A stretch of 64,000 bases of DNA, taken from NCBI RefSeq assembly GCF_014191875.1, contig NZ_JACHXD010000014.1, forward strand, positions 62,001-126,000. The letters are read 5' to 3'. Within the stretch, counting starts at the first letter, position 1, and each line of letters opens with the position of its first letter. The notes below the pieces were generated by a model. It did no database searches and was not told the DNA's origin. It worked only from the letters and a program-made list of their open reading frames with translations. The position numbers and the translations under genes are program-made. Of this stretch, positions 34,826 to 42,645 are shown in pieces. This stretch comes from Pseudoduganella violacea (GTDB taxonomy: Bacteria > Pseudomonadota > Gammaproteobacteria > Burkholderiales > Burkholderiaceae_D).

Positions 34826-36046
34826 TCAGCTGTAGCGCGCCAGTTCCAGCTTGGCGATGGCGTTGCGATGCACCTCGTCCGGGCCGTCGGCCAGGCGCAG
34901 GGTGCGGTTCAGCGCAAACTGGCAAGCCAGCGGGAAGTCTTCGGACACGCCGGCCGCGCCATAGGCCTGGATGGCCCAGTCGAGCACCTGCTGCGCCACG
35001 TTCGGCGCCAGCACTTTGATCATGGCGATTTCGGCCTGCGCCACCTTGTTGCCCACCGTGTCCATCATATACGCCGCTTTCAGCGTCAGCAGGCGGGCCG
35101 TGTCGATGCGAATGCGCGCTTCGGCGATGCGCTCGCGCCACACGCCTTGTTCCGACAGGCGGCGGCCGAAAGCCACGCGCGCCTGCAGGCGGCGGCACAT
35201 CAGCTCCAGCGCGCGCTCGGCCACCCCGATGGCGCGCATGCAGTGGTGGATGCGGCCCGGGCCGAGGCGGCCCTGGGCGATTTCGAAGCCGCGCCCTTCG
35301 CCCAGCAGGATGCTGGATGCCGGCACGCGCACGTTCTCGAACAGGATTTCGCAGTGGCCGTGCGGCGCGTCGTCGTAGCCGAACACCGGCAGCGGACGCA
35401 CGATGGTGATGCCCGGTGCATCGGCCGGCACCAGGATCATGGATTGCTGCTGGTGGCGCGGGGCGTTGAAGTCGGTCTTGCCCATGAGGATGAAGACCTT
35501 GCAGCGCGGGTCGCCCGCGCCGGAAATCCACCATTTGCGGCCGTTGATCACATAGTCGCCGCCATCGCGTTCGATGCGCGTTTCGATATTGGTGGCGTCG
35601 GAGGACGCCACGCCCGGCTCGGTCATGGCGAAGGCCGAGCGGATCTCGCCGCGCAGCAGCGGTTCCAGCCACTGCTGCTTTTGCACTTCCGTGCCGTAGC
35701 GTTCCAGCGTTTCCATATTGCCGGTATCGGGCGCCGAGCTGTTGAACACTTCCGAGGCCCAGCCCACGCGGCCCATGATTTCGCACAGCGGCGCGTAGTC
35801 CAGGTTGGACAGGCTGTCCGGCGCGCGCGCCGATTTGGGCAGGAAGAGATTCCACAAGCCCTGTTCGCGCGCCAGGGGCTTGAGCCGCTCGATGATCTCG
35901 GTGGGAATCCAGCGGTTGCCTTTTTCGCGGCCGTTGCGCTCCACCTCCTGGTAAAACGCCTGCTCGTTCGGATAGATATGCTGGTCCATGAAGGCCAGCA
36001 GCTTGGCCTGCAATTGCTTGCAGCGTTCTGAATAGTCGAAATCCAT
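34826..36046 (-). CDS. Acyl-CoA dehydrogenase, ACAD10/11-like (LvaC-like)
   Basis: 406 residues. [20 protein letters not shown] is the characteristic loop of the ACAD10/11 subgroup, followed by [18 protein letters not shown], and [19 protein letters not shown] and [18 protein letters not shown] at the C-terminus. It directly follows, by 9 bases, a gene for an APH-type kinase; in animal ACAD10/11 these two domains are fused, and in Pseudomonas the pair LvaA/LvaC converts 4-hydroxyacyl-CoA to enoyl-CoA by phosphorylation and elimination. A similar job is likely here (inference). Confidence 0.88.
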   Translation of the reverse strand: MDFDYSERCKQLQAKLLAFMDQHIYPNEQAFYQEVERNGREKGNRWIPTEIIERLKPLAREQGLWNLFLPKSARAPDSLSNLDYAPLCEIMGRVGWASEVFNSSAPDTGNMETLERYGTEVQKQQWLEPLLRGEIRSAFAMTEPGVASSDATNIETRIERDGGDYVINGRKWWISGAGDPRCKVFILMGKTDFNAPRHQQQSMILVPADAPGITIVRPLPVFGYDDAPHGHCEILFENVRVPASSILLGEGRGFEIAQGRLGPGRIHHCMRAIGVAERALELMCRRLQARVAFGRRLSEQGVWRERIAEARIRIDTARLLTLKAAYMMDTVGNKVAQAEIAMIKVLAPNVAQQVLDWAIQAYGAAGVSEDFPLACQFALNRTLRLADGPDEVHRNAIAKLELARYS

Positions 36047-36055
36047 GCTGTCCCC

Positions 36056-37126
36056 TTAAACGACTGCTTTGCCGCTGGCGTAAGACCAGCCCAGTTGCGC
36101 CATCGGCCGCGCCATCTTGCCCGATTCCAGGGCTTGCGCGCTGGCCGCCGTGCCGTCCACGTAGCGTTTCATGATGCCTTGCATGATGCTGGCCAGGCGG
36201 AACATATTGAAGGCGAGGTAGAAATTGAAGTCCTGCAGGCGGATGGCCTTGCCGGTGCGGGCCGCGTACTGCGCGATGTATTCCTGCTGCGACGGGATGC
36301 CCAGCGCCTGCAGGTCCAGGCCCGCGATGCCGCGGAACTGGCCGGGCTGGATGTGCCAGCTCATGCAGTGATACGAAAAATCGGCGAAGGGGTGGCCCAG
36401 CGTGGACAGTTCCCAGTCCAGCACCGCCAGGATGCGCGGCTCGGTGGGATGGAAGATCAGGTTGTCGAGGCGGTAGTCGCCGTGCACGATGGCCGTGTCG
36501 TCGCCGGGCGGAATATGCGCCGGCAGCCAGGCGATCAACTGGTCCATCGCCTCGATGGTCTCGGTCTGCGAAGCCAGGTACTGCTTGGTCCAGCGCTCGA
36601 TCTGGCGCTGGAAGTAGTTGCCCGGCTTGCCGTAGTCGCCCAGGCCGATGGCCTGGTAGTCGATATTATGCAGCTGGGCGATCACGCGGTTCTGCTCATC
36701 GTAGATGGCGGCGCGTTCGGCCGGCGTCATGCCGGGCAGGGCCTGGTCCCACAGCACGCGGCCCTCGACGAATTCCATCACGTAGAAGGCGCGGCCGATC
36801 ACGGCTTCGTCGGTGCACAGCAGGTATTGGCGCGCGGCCGGGAAACCGGCCTTGTGCAGCGCGTCCATCACCCGGTATTCGCGGTCGATGGCGTGCGCTG
36901 ACGGCAGCAGCTTGGCGGCGGGCGCGGGCTTGGTGCGCAGCACATAATGCCGGCCGCCGATGCTCAACTTGAAAGTGGGATTGGATTGTCCGCCCTTGAA
37001 CTGCGCGACTTGCAGCTCGCCTGGTGGGTAGTCTTCGATATGCTGGCGCAGATACGCGTCCAGCGCCGCCACGTCGAACTTGTGGCGCTCGGATACAGCC
37101 TTGGTGCCCATGAACTCTTCGAACAT
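36056..37126 (-). CDS. APH-family phosphotransferase (LvaA/ACAD10-kinase-like)
   Basis: 356 residues. Protein-kinase-like fold of the aminoglycoside phosphotransferase family: FKGGQSNPTFKL (nucleotide loop), YVLRTKP (Lys), catalytic HGDYRLDNLIFHP and metal-binding AVLDWELSTLGHP. Despite the family name, this branch goes with acyl-CoA metabolism rather than drug resistance; the neighbouring ACAD10/11-like dehydrogenase supports that it phosphorylates a hydroxyacyl-CoA. CAGGAG precedes the ATG. A histidine phosphatase gene ends 56 bases upstream on the same strand. Confidence 0.88.
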   Translation of the reverse strand: MFEEFMGTKAVSERHKFDVAALDAYLRQHIEDYPPGELQVAQFKGGQSNPTFKLSIGGRHYVLRTKPAPAAKLLPSAHAIDREYRVMDALHKAGFPAARQYLLCTDEAVIGRAFYVMEFVEGRVLWDQALPGMTPAERAAIYDEQNRVIAQLHNIDYQAIGLGDYGKPGNYFQRQIERWTKQYLASQTETIEAMDQLIAWLPAHIPPGDDTAIVHGDYRLDNLIFHPTEPRILAVLDWELSTLGHPFADFSYHCMSWHIQPGQFRGIAGLDLQALGIPSQQEYIAQYAARTGKAIRLQDFNFYLAFNMFRLASIMQGIMKRYVDGTAASAQALESGKMARPMAQLGWSYASGKAVV

Positions 37127-37182
37127 AGAATCTCCTGTTATGCGGCTGCAGGCAATTCTAGCTTAGAAAAAGAACGTATGTG

Positions 37183-37908
37183 CTATTTATTTTGCTGCGA
37201 AAGCTGGCGTGATTTTTTGTACTGTTCCAGCAGCTGTTCCATCGTGGTGCTGCGGTTGGCCGTTTGCAGCGGGGCGGGCGGCGAGTAGTTGGCGAAGCGT
37301 ACCACCCAGTCCTGTTCGGCCGCGCCGACGTCGAGCGCATTGATGCAACCGGCCGTCTGCGCCAGGTTGCCGAGGAAGAGGCGCTGGCCGGTCAAGGCAT
37401 ACGACAGAATGGCGCGGTTGACGCCACCGTGCAGCACCAGCAGCACCGTGTCCCAGCCGGCATCGTCGCGCAGGCGGCGCAGGGCGGGGTGGATGCGGTC
37501 CATCAGTTCGCCCACGCTTTCGCCGCCGAGAAATTGGCGCTCCTCGGCCACCACGCCGTTGAAGGCGCCGGTGAAGGCTTCGTGCAGTTGTGCGTCGGGG
37601 ATGCTGGACAGGCGGCCACCGCGGATCTCGGCCAGCTCCGGCCATTCTTCAATCGCAATCTGCTGCCCCGTTTCTGCCAGCACGCGCCGCGCCGTTTCCA
37701 CTGTGCGCGGCAGGCCGGAAACGATGACGCGGTCGAAGCGCAGCTGCTGGTCGGCGAAGGCCTGGCCGGCGGCCGTGGCTTGCAGGCGGCCCGCCTCGTT
37801 CAGCGGCACGCTCTCGGGCAGGAAGGGTTTGCCGGCGGCGTCGAAGTAGGTCACGCTGCCATGCCGCATCAGGTAGACGCGGCGGCGCTGCAGGAGTGGA
37901 TGGCTCAT
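37183..37908 (-). CDS. Histidine phosphatase-family protein
   Basis: 241 residues. The phosphohistidine loop LMRHGSVTYF (RHG motif) is near the N-terminus, VSGLPRTVETA gives the second Arg, and VLLVLHGGVNRAIL the second His. Members dephosphorylate small molecules or proteins. Its start lies 3 bases after the stop of the pilin-like gene, so it is transcribed with the long pilus operon, while its probable functional partners (kinase and dehydrogenase) follow downstream. A phosphatase next to a hydroxyacyl-CoA kinase could reverse or proof-read the phosphorylation, which is speculative. Confidence 0.85.
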   Translation of the reverse strand: MSHPLLQRRRVYLMRHGSVTYFDAAGKPFLPESVPLNEAGRLQATAAGQAFADQQLRFDRVIVSGLPRTVETARRVLAETGQQIAIEEWPELAEIRGGRLSSIPDAQLHEAFTGAFNGVVAEERQFLGGESVGELMDRIHPALRRLRDDAGWDTVLLVLHGGVNRAILSYALTGQRLFLGNLAQTAGCINALDVGAAEQDWVVRFANYSPPAPLQTANRSTTMEQLLEQYKKSRQLSQQNK

Positions 37909-37911
37909 GGT

Positions 37912-38490
37912 TCAGAAGAAGACGGCGGTGCGGGTGATGATGCTGCCGTTATTGGTATAGGGATTGGTGGCGCGCACCGAACCGCTGTCAAATTTGCCGT
38001 CATCGAGCTTGGCGTCGATCTGCTCGGAGAAGCCGTCGGGCAGATTGTCGAAACGGATGCCGTTGCCGCCGCGGCCGCCCACCACATCGTTGTAGACGTA
38101 GACGGCGCCGCCCTGGGCGCTGGTCATGAAGTCGCTGCTGCCGTTGAAGGCGCCGGTGATGAAGCCGCCCAGCGCCAGATGCTGGGGCGCGAGCTGGTAT
38201 TCGGTGATCTGGCCGTCGCCATTGCCGTTGCCGGAGGCGCCCGGCACATGCTGCATGGCCTGGATGTCGTCGCCGGGCAGGGCGCGGAATTTGTCCTGGT
38301 AGGCGTTGACGGCCGCCTGCAGCGAGTTCGATTGCTGGATCACGTTCTTGACCTTGGCACTGTCGATCAGGCCTTGGCCTTTGAGCACGCCGCCCAGCAG
38401 CAGGCCGATGATGACGAGGACGATGGCGATTTCCACCAGCGTGAAACCGCGCTGGCGGCGCGCTGGCAAAAACGGACGGGGATGGGACAT
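37912..38490 (-). CDS. Type IV pilin-like protein (pseudopilin)
   Basis: About 192 residues. Prepilin peptidase site RQRGFTLVEIAIVLVIIG with cleavage after Gly15 and Glu at mature position 5. The extended N-helix is followed by LIDSAKVKNVIQQSNSLQAA and a globular domain with NGNGDGQI, a possible Ca-binding loop as in GspG-type pseudopilins. A longer frame reaches 38505, but AAGGAAA sits before the ATG at 38490. Last structural gene of the minus-strand assembly operon; possibly its major pilin. Confidence 0.88.
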   Translation of the reverse strand: MSHPRPFLPARRQRGFTLVEIAIVLVIIGLLLGGVLKGQGLIDSAKVKNVIQQSNSLQAAVNAYQDKFRALPGDDIQAMQHVPGASGNGNGDGQITEYQLAPQHLALGGFITGAFNGSSDFMTSAQGGAVYVYNDVVGGRGGNGIRFDNLPDGFSEQIDAKLDDGKFDSGSVRATNPYTNNGSIITRTAVFF

Positions 38491-38511
38491 GGCGTTTCCT
38501 TTCATTTGAAC

Positions 38512-39291
38512 CTATCTTACAAGCCCGGCGGCGGGCCTGTCCACACCAGGGCCGGAAGCGCGCCGTTGCAGCGCTTCCAGGCGGGCGGCCAGGAAGCGCG
38601 CCTCGCCCGGATCGGTGATCTGGCCGCTGGACAGCAGGGCGCCAATCAGCTTGCGCGCGCTGTCCAGCTCATTCATATCTTCCAGCACGAACACTTCCAG
38701 CTCGCGCGCCCAAGCCGGCGCCCGCGTGGCTTGCGTGCGGATAGCCGACGCGTAGCGCCGCGCCAGCGGCAGGTCATGCAGGCGGTGGCGCGCCACCAGC
38801 GCGGCGTGGGCCAGCCAGGGCCAGCGCCGCTGCGGGTCGCGCATGAACTCGCGGTAGACCAGGTCGAGCATCCGGCGGCTGCGCGCCGCGTCGTTGACGG
38901 CGCTATATACCTGGCTGGCGGCCAGCAGCGGATATTGGCCGCGCGGGTCGAGATCGAGGGCGCGTTCCAGCCAGCCGGCCAGGCGGCCGTAATCGAGTTC
39001 GCGCCACGACAGGCGCTGGCCCGGCTGGTCGTCGAAGCTTTGCAGCTGAAGCATCAGCAGCTTGGACAGGGCCAGCGGCTCACCCAGGCTGGCCAGGCGC
39101 AAGGCGGCCAGCGGCATCGGCGGCGGTAGGGGCTGCGCCGCCTGCGCGCCTTGTCCGGCGTTGGCGCCGGATGGCTGCAGGGCGTGCCAGGCCAGTTGCG
39201 CGGCCAGCGCGCCGGCCAGCAGCAGCTGCAGCGGCAAGGGCGCGGCGCGGCGGCGCGGCCGAGCGGTGGAGGAATGCGCAACGCCGTACAT
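38512..39291 (-). CDS. Hypothetical protein with TPR-like helices, in the pilus operon
   Basis: 259 residues. An N-terminal membrane anchor (APLPLQLLLAGALAAQLAW), a Pro-rich linker, then helical repeats (WLERALDLDPRGQYPLLAASQVY; line-up resembles TPR). No family assigned. Its ATG shares a base with the stop of the ABC permease gene (TGATG), so translation is coupled to the exporter. It may link the ABC exporter to the pilus machine, a guess from position only. Confidence 0.7.
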   Translation of the reverse strand: MYGVAHSSTARPRRRAAPLPLQLLLAGALAAQLAWHALQPSGANAGQGAQAAQPLPPPMPLAALRLASLGEPLALSKLLMLQLQSFDDQPGQRLSWRELDYGRLAGWLERALDLDPRGQYPLLAASQVYSAVNDAARSRRMLDLVYREFMRDPQRRWPWLAHAALVARHRLHDLPLARRYASAIRTQATRAPAWARELEVFVLEDMNELDSARKLIGALLSSGQITDPGEARFLAARLEALQRRASGPGVDRPAAGLVR

Positions 39292-40055
39292 CAAAATTCC
39301 TTGCGATACAGGTCGAACAGCGCGGCGGCGGCCAGCAGCAGCAGGTAGATGGCGGTCTGGCCCAGCACTACCGACAGTTGCAGCCAGCTGCCGTCGTGAT
39401 AGACCAGCCATTCGCTGCGCGTGAACTGGTCCAGCGCGGGCAGCACAAAGGCCAGCAAGTCCATGCCGGCGGCGATGACGCGCTGTCCGGCGTCGGCCGC
39501 GCCGCTGTGCTGGCCGATCAGCTGCAAAGCCGCCACGCTGCGCGCCAGCAGATAAAAGCCCAGCGTGGCGGCCAGCGCCGGCAGCACGTGGTTCAGGGTG
39601 AACATGCAGAGCAGCGCGAAGCCGGCCACCAGCCACAGTTCGCACAGCAGCGAGGCGCACCACAGCGCGGCCTGGGCCGGCGGCGCGAAGAACAGTCCGA
39701 GCGCGCCGAACAGCAGCGCCGGCAACAGCGCCAGCAGGCAGAAGCCGCCCAGTTTGCCGAGCAGGTAGGCGGCGCGCGGCAGGGGCAGGGCCAGCAGCAG
39801 CTCGCTGCCCTTGTCGTGCGCCTCGCGCGCCATGCTGGTGGCGACGAAGGTGGCGATCAGGAAGACGGCGCTCAGGCGCAGCAGGGCCGCCAGCAGCGCG
39901 GCCTGGATCTGGCGGCTCTCGGTCAGCGCCACCGCATGCAGAAAGCCGCTCAGGCCCAGCGCGGCCAGCGCGATCACGGCCAGCACCCACAGCAGCCGGT
40001 TGCGCAGGGCTTCCAGCAGCGTGTAGCGGGCGATGGTCAGGATGGGCGCGAGCAT
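39291..40055 (-). CDS. ABC-2 type transporter permease
   Basis: 254 residues with six hydrophobic segments and the ABC-2 opening LTIARYTLLEALRNRLLWVL, then SMAREAHDKGSELLLALPLP. It has no ATPase next to it; the matching ATPase is the first gene of the same operon at 51986-52702, 12 kb away. The permease starts 3 bases after the stop of the pilin-like gene at 40059. Being inserted among pilin genes implies that the transported compound serves the pilus or its secreted partner. Substrate unknown. Confidence 0.82.
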   Translation of the reverse strand: MLAPILTIARYTLLEALRNRLLWVLAVIALAALGLSGFLHAVALTESRQIQAALLAALLRLSAVFLIATFVATSMAREAHDKGSELLLALPLPRAAYLLGKLGGFCLLALLPALLFGALGLFFAPPAQAALWCASLLCELWLVAGFALLCMFTLNHVLPALAATLGFYLLARSVAALQLIGQHSGAADAGQRVIAAGMDLLAFVLPALDQFTRSEWLVYHDGSWLQLSVVLGQTAIYLLLLAAAALFDLYRKEF

Positions 40056-40058
40056 GGC

Positions 40059-40766
40059 TCAGGGCAGGCGCTGGGCGGCGACCATGCGGTTGTACAGGAT
40101 GTTCGGCGAAACCCATACCACGATATCGTCATACGCGCCGCCGGCGGCGCTGGCGTTGTCGCTGGCGCCGCGCGTGATGAAGGCGGTGCCGGCCGGGTTC
40201 TGGTTGGCTTTCTCGTCCACGTTGCCGCTGCCCGCGTCGGCGGCGCGCACGCCTTGCTCGCTGAAGCCGCCGTAGCCGTTCTTGCCGTGCGAAAGCACCA
40301 CGGCGGGGATGTCGTTGACGCCGGTGGCCGCCACCAGATTGCCGCCCGCGTCGCGCGTGGCGATGGTGATGTCGCGCGGCGTCTGCAGGCGGAATGGGGC
40401 GGCGCTGTCACTGAAGGCTGGCGTCACGCTGTAGCGGAACAGGTGGCCCCAGCTATCGAGCTTGGGCAGGCCGAGCGTGGCCCAGGGCAGGAAGCCCTGA
40501 CGGCGTTCGCCCGTGCAGCGGCTACCGTCGCGGTCTTCCAGGCCGTTGGCGGCGGAAATGGCGGGGCAGGGCAGATAGCCGTTGCGCAGCGCGAAGCCAA
40601 GCAGGGCCTCACGCGCTTCTTCCAGCGTCTTTTGCGTATCGGCCGTGCGGCGCTGTTCCAGCTGGCTGCTCAGCGGCGCCAGCAGGCCGCCCACCATCAG
40701 GCCCACGATCACTAGCACGATGGCCATTTCGACCAGGGTGAAACCTGCGTTCTTCGTCTTCATCAT
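40059..40766 (-). CDS. Pilin-like protein with C-terminal domain shared with the next gene
   Basis: 235 residues. Prepilin motif KNAGFTLVEMAIVLVIVG, cleavage after Gly8, Glu at mature +5. The globular part (GFLPWATLGLPKLDSWG, RYSVTPAF, PAVVLSHGKNGYG, ITRGASDN, YDDIVVWVSP) matches the 40768-41499 protein along its length, so the two are paralogues with different N-termini. The ATG at 40766 (MMKTKN) is preferred over a longer frame up to 40802. Confidence 0.85.
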   Translation of the reverse strand: MMKTKNAGFTLVEMAIVLVIVGLMVGGLLAPLSSQLEQRRTADTQKTLEEAREALLGFALRNGYLPCPAISAANGLEDRDGSRCTGERRQGFLPWATLGLPKLDSWGHLFRYSVTPAFSDSAAPFRLQTPRDITIATRDAGGNLVAATGVNDIPAVVLSHGKNGYGGFSEQGVRAADAGSGNVDEKANQNPAGTAFITRGASDNASAAGGAYDDIVVWVSPNILYNRMVAAQRLP

Positions 40767-40767
40767 G

Positions 40768-41499
40768 CTAGGGCAGGGCGCGCGCCGCCGCCATCCTTTC
40801 ATATAGTGTCGGCAGCGGCAGCGGCAGCAGCAGGTCGTCGAAGACGCCGCCGGGAATCGCCGGATTGTCGCTGGCGGCGCGCTGCATGAAGCTCAGCACC
40901 GCGCCGTCGTTGCCTTGTTCGTCCACATTGTTTTGCGCGCCGTTGGCCTGCGCCACGCCGGCCACGCTGGTGCCGAGATTGTTGCGTCCCTGCGAGAACA
41001 CCACGGCGGGCGCGCATTGCGCGTACAGCAGGCAGACCTCCTGTCCGACCGCGTACAAAAGATTGCCCTGGCCGTCACGGGTCTGCACGCGCTTGGTGGC
41101 GACGGCGGAAATGCGCAGCAGCGGCGCGCGCGTGTACTCCGGCGTCACGCTGTAGCGCAGTACCTTGCCCCAGCTGTCGGCGCCTTCCACGGCCAGCGCC
41201 ACCCAGGGCAGGAAGCCGCTGCAGGCGGCCTCGCTGTCGCACGGTTCGGCGCTTTCGCGGCCATCGGTGGCCGAGACGGCGGGGCGCGGCAGGCGGCCAT
41301 GCTGGGCCGCGAAACCGATCAGCGCGTCCGAAGCCTGCGCCAGCCGCGCCTGGGTGCGGCGTTCGCGCAGCGCTTCCAGATTCTGCTTGCCGAAGACGCT
41401 GATCAGCAAGGTCGCCGCGCCCAGGCCGGCCACGGCCAGCAGCAGGAGCAGCGCCGCGCCGCCCTGGCGTTTAGCGGCCCGCTTCGTGCACGCTGCCAT
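40768..41499 (-). CDS. Atypical pilin-like protein (PilX/GspK-like N-terminus)
   Basis: 243 residues. The N-terminus KRQGGAALLLLLAVAGLG has a Gly site followed by a hydrophobic helix but no Glu at mature +5, as in GspK/PilX minor pilins that cap the fibre tip. The rest aligns with its paralogue at 40059-40766 (GFLPWVALAVEGADSWG, RYSVTPEYT, PAVVFSQGRNNLG, MQRAASDN, FDDLLLPLPLP). It overlaps the upstream PilP-like gene by 29 bases. Two Cys pairs (CDSEAAC, CLLYAQC) may form disulfides. Confidence 0.82.
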   Translation of the reverse strand: MAACTKRAAKRQGGAALLLLLAVAGLGAATLLISVFGKQNLEALRERRTQARLAQASDALIGFAAQHGRLPRPAVSATDGRESAEPCDSEAACSGFLPWVALAVEGADSWGKVLRYSVTPEYTRAPLLRISAVATKRVQTRDGQGNLLYAVGQEVCLLYAQCAPAVVFSQGRNNLGTSVAGVAQANGAQNNVDEQGNDGAVLSFMQRAASDNPAIPGGVFDDLLLPLPLPTLYERMAAARALP

Positions 41500-41920
41500 C
41501 GGCCGGATTGAAACTCTGCCCCGGTTTCAGCTTGACGCTGCCGCCTGTGGGCAAGGGAACGGACAACGCGCCGCCCTTCACGCGCGCCGCAGGGCTTTCC
41601 AGCGGCACGTTATTGACCCAGACCACCGATTTGCCGCCGCTGCGCCGGATCACGCCATTCAGCTGCACCGGTTCGGCCGGCGGCAGCGGTGGCGCTTCGC
41701 TGGCGGCCATCGGCGCGGGAGCCGGTGCGGGCGCCACCAAGCCGGAGGATATGCCGGGCATGCCCGCCGCTGCGCCAAGCGGCGTGCTGCTGCGCTGTGC
41801 GTCGAGCTGCACGCGCTCTTCCGGCGACGTGAATAGGCGGCCGATGTTGGGCGTGGTGGCTTGGGCCAGCAGCGGGCCGCAGCAGGGAATCAGGCCGATT
41901 GCCAGCAGCAGGCGCTTCAT
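41471..41920 (-). CDS. PilP/MshK-like periplasmic protein
   Basis: 149 residues. Signal peptide MKRLLLAIGLIPCCGPLLA, an Ala/Pro-rich linker, then a small beta domain (LNGVIRRSGGKSVVWVNNVP, LPTGGSVKLKPGQSF) like the PilP/GspC homology region. Such proteins connect the inner-membrane platform to the secretin. Its position after the PilO-like gene corresponds to mshK in Vibrio. ATGA overlap with the upstream gene. Confidence 0.78.
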   Translation of the reverse strand: MKRLLLAIGLIPCCGPLLAQATTPNIGRLFTSPEERVQLDAQRSSTPLGAAAGMPGISSGLVAPAPAPAPMAASEAPPLPPAEPVQLNGVIRRSGGKSVVWVNNVPLESPAARVKGGALSVPLPTGGSVKLKPGQSFNPADGSVHEAGR

Positions 41921-42645
41921 GGCGTGCTCCCGGCAGCGGTGGCGGCGGAACCCAGCACGGCGAACGCGGGTCGTTTAGCGCTGCCGGGCTGCGGCGCGGA
42001 CGGCGCCGCCGGCTGGGGCGTCAAGGTCAGCCAGTTCAACGTGCAGTCGCCGGTCAGCGCGGGCGATTGCACGCCCGGCGTGGCGGTGGCGGTGCGGCGC
42101 AAGCTGCACTCCTGGACCGCGAAATAGCCGCGCTGGCGCAGGTCGGCGAGGAAGTTGAACAGGTCCATCTCGTGCAGCAGGTCCATATGCAGCTTCATGC
42201 GGCTGCCGCGCAACTGGTAGTCGCCGGTGGGCAGCGGCTGCTCCAGCCGGTAGGGCTGCTGCGGGTCAATCTGGTAGGTGAGCGGCAGCAGGCGGCGCTG
42301 CTCCTGGATCTGGCGGATGCTCTCCACCCAGTCCAGACGACGCTCTTCGCCCGCCAGGCCCTTGCGCTGCAATTCCAGGAAGGCCGGCTGGAAGCGGCGG
42401 ATTTCCTCCTTCTCCGTTTCGGCATAGGTCAGGCGCGAATGGGCGTCATTGCGCGCGCGCTGGGCGCGCCCTTCCACATCCTGCGCATCCTGCTTGTACC
42501 AGTAGCTGAGGGCGACGGCGGCGATCGCCAGGCCGGCGGTGGCGGCGAACGTCAGCGCGGCCTTGCGGATGCGGGTGAAACCGCTGAGCCAGAAGGGCAG
42601 CGGCACGCCGGCATCGGGATTCTTCTTGCTTGGCTGCGCGTTCAT
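41917..42645 (-). CDS. PilO/MshJ-like inner-membrane platform protein
   Basis: 242 residues. One N-terminal transmembrane helix (AALTFAATAGLAIAAVALSYW), a coiled coil with many Arg/Glu (residues 55-100), then a ferredoxin-like PilO domain (LHEMDLFNFLADLRQRGYFAVQECSL). The C-terminus is Ala/Pro rich. It would form the periplasmic arm of the assembly platform together with the PilM/PilN fusion next to it. Its ATG overlaps the TGA of that gene. Confidence 0.78.
   Translation of the reverse strand: MNAQPSKKNPDAGVPLPFWLSGFTRIRKAALTFAATAGLAIAAVALSYWYKQDAQDVEGRAQRARNDAHSRLTYAETEKEEIRRFQPAFLELQRKGLAGEERRLDWVESIRQIQEQRRLLPLTYQIDPQQPYRLEQPLPTGDYQLRGSRMKLHMDLLHEMDLFNFLADLRQRGYFAVQECSLRRTATATPGVQSPALTGDCTLNWLTLTPQPAAPSAPQPGSAKRPAFAVLGSAATAAGSTP

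Noticed and set aside
36056-37126. Aminoglycoside resistance gene
   Set aside because: The APH fold is there, but it is tied to an acyl-CoA dehydrogenase and has the ACAD10-kinase features, so resistance is unlikely.
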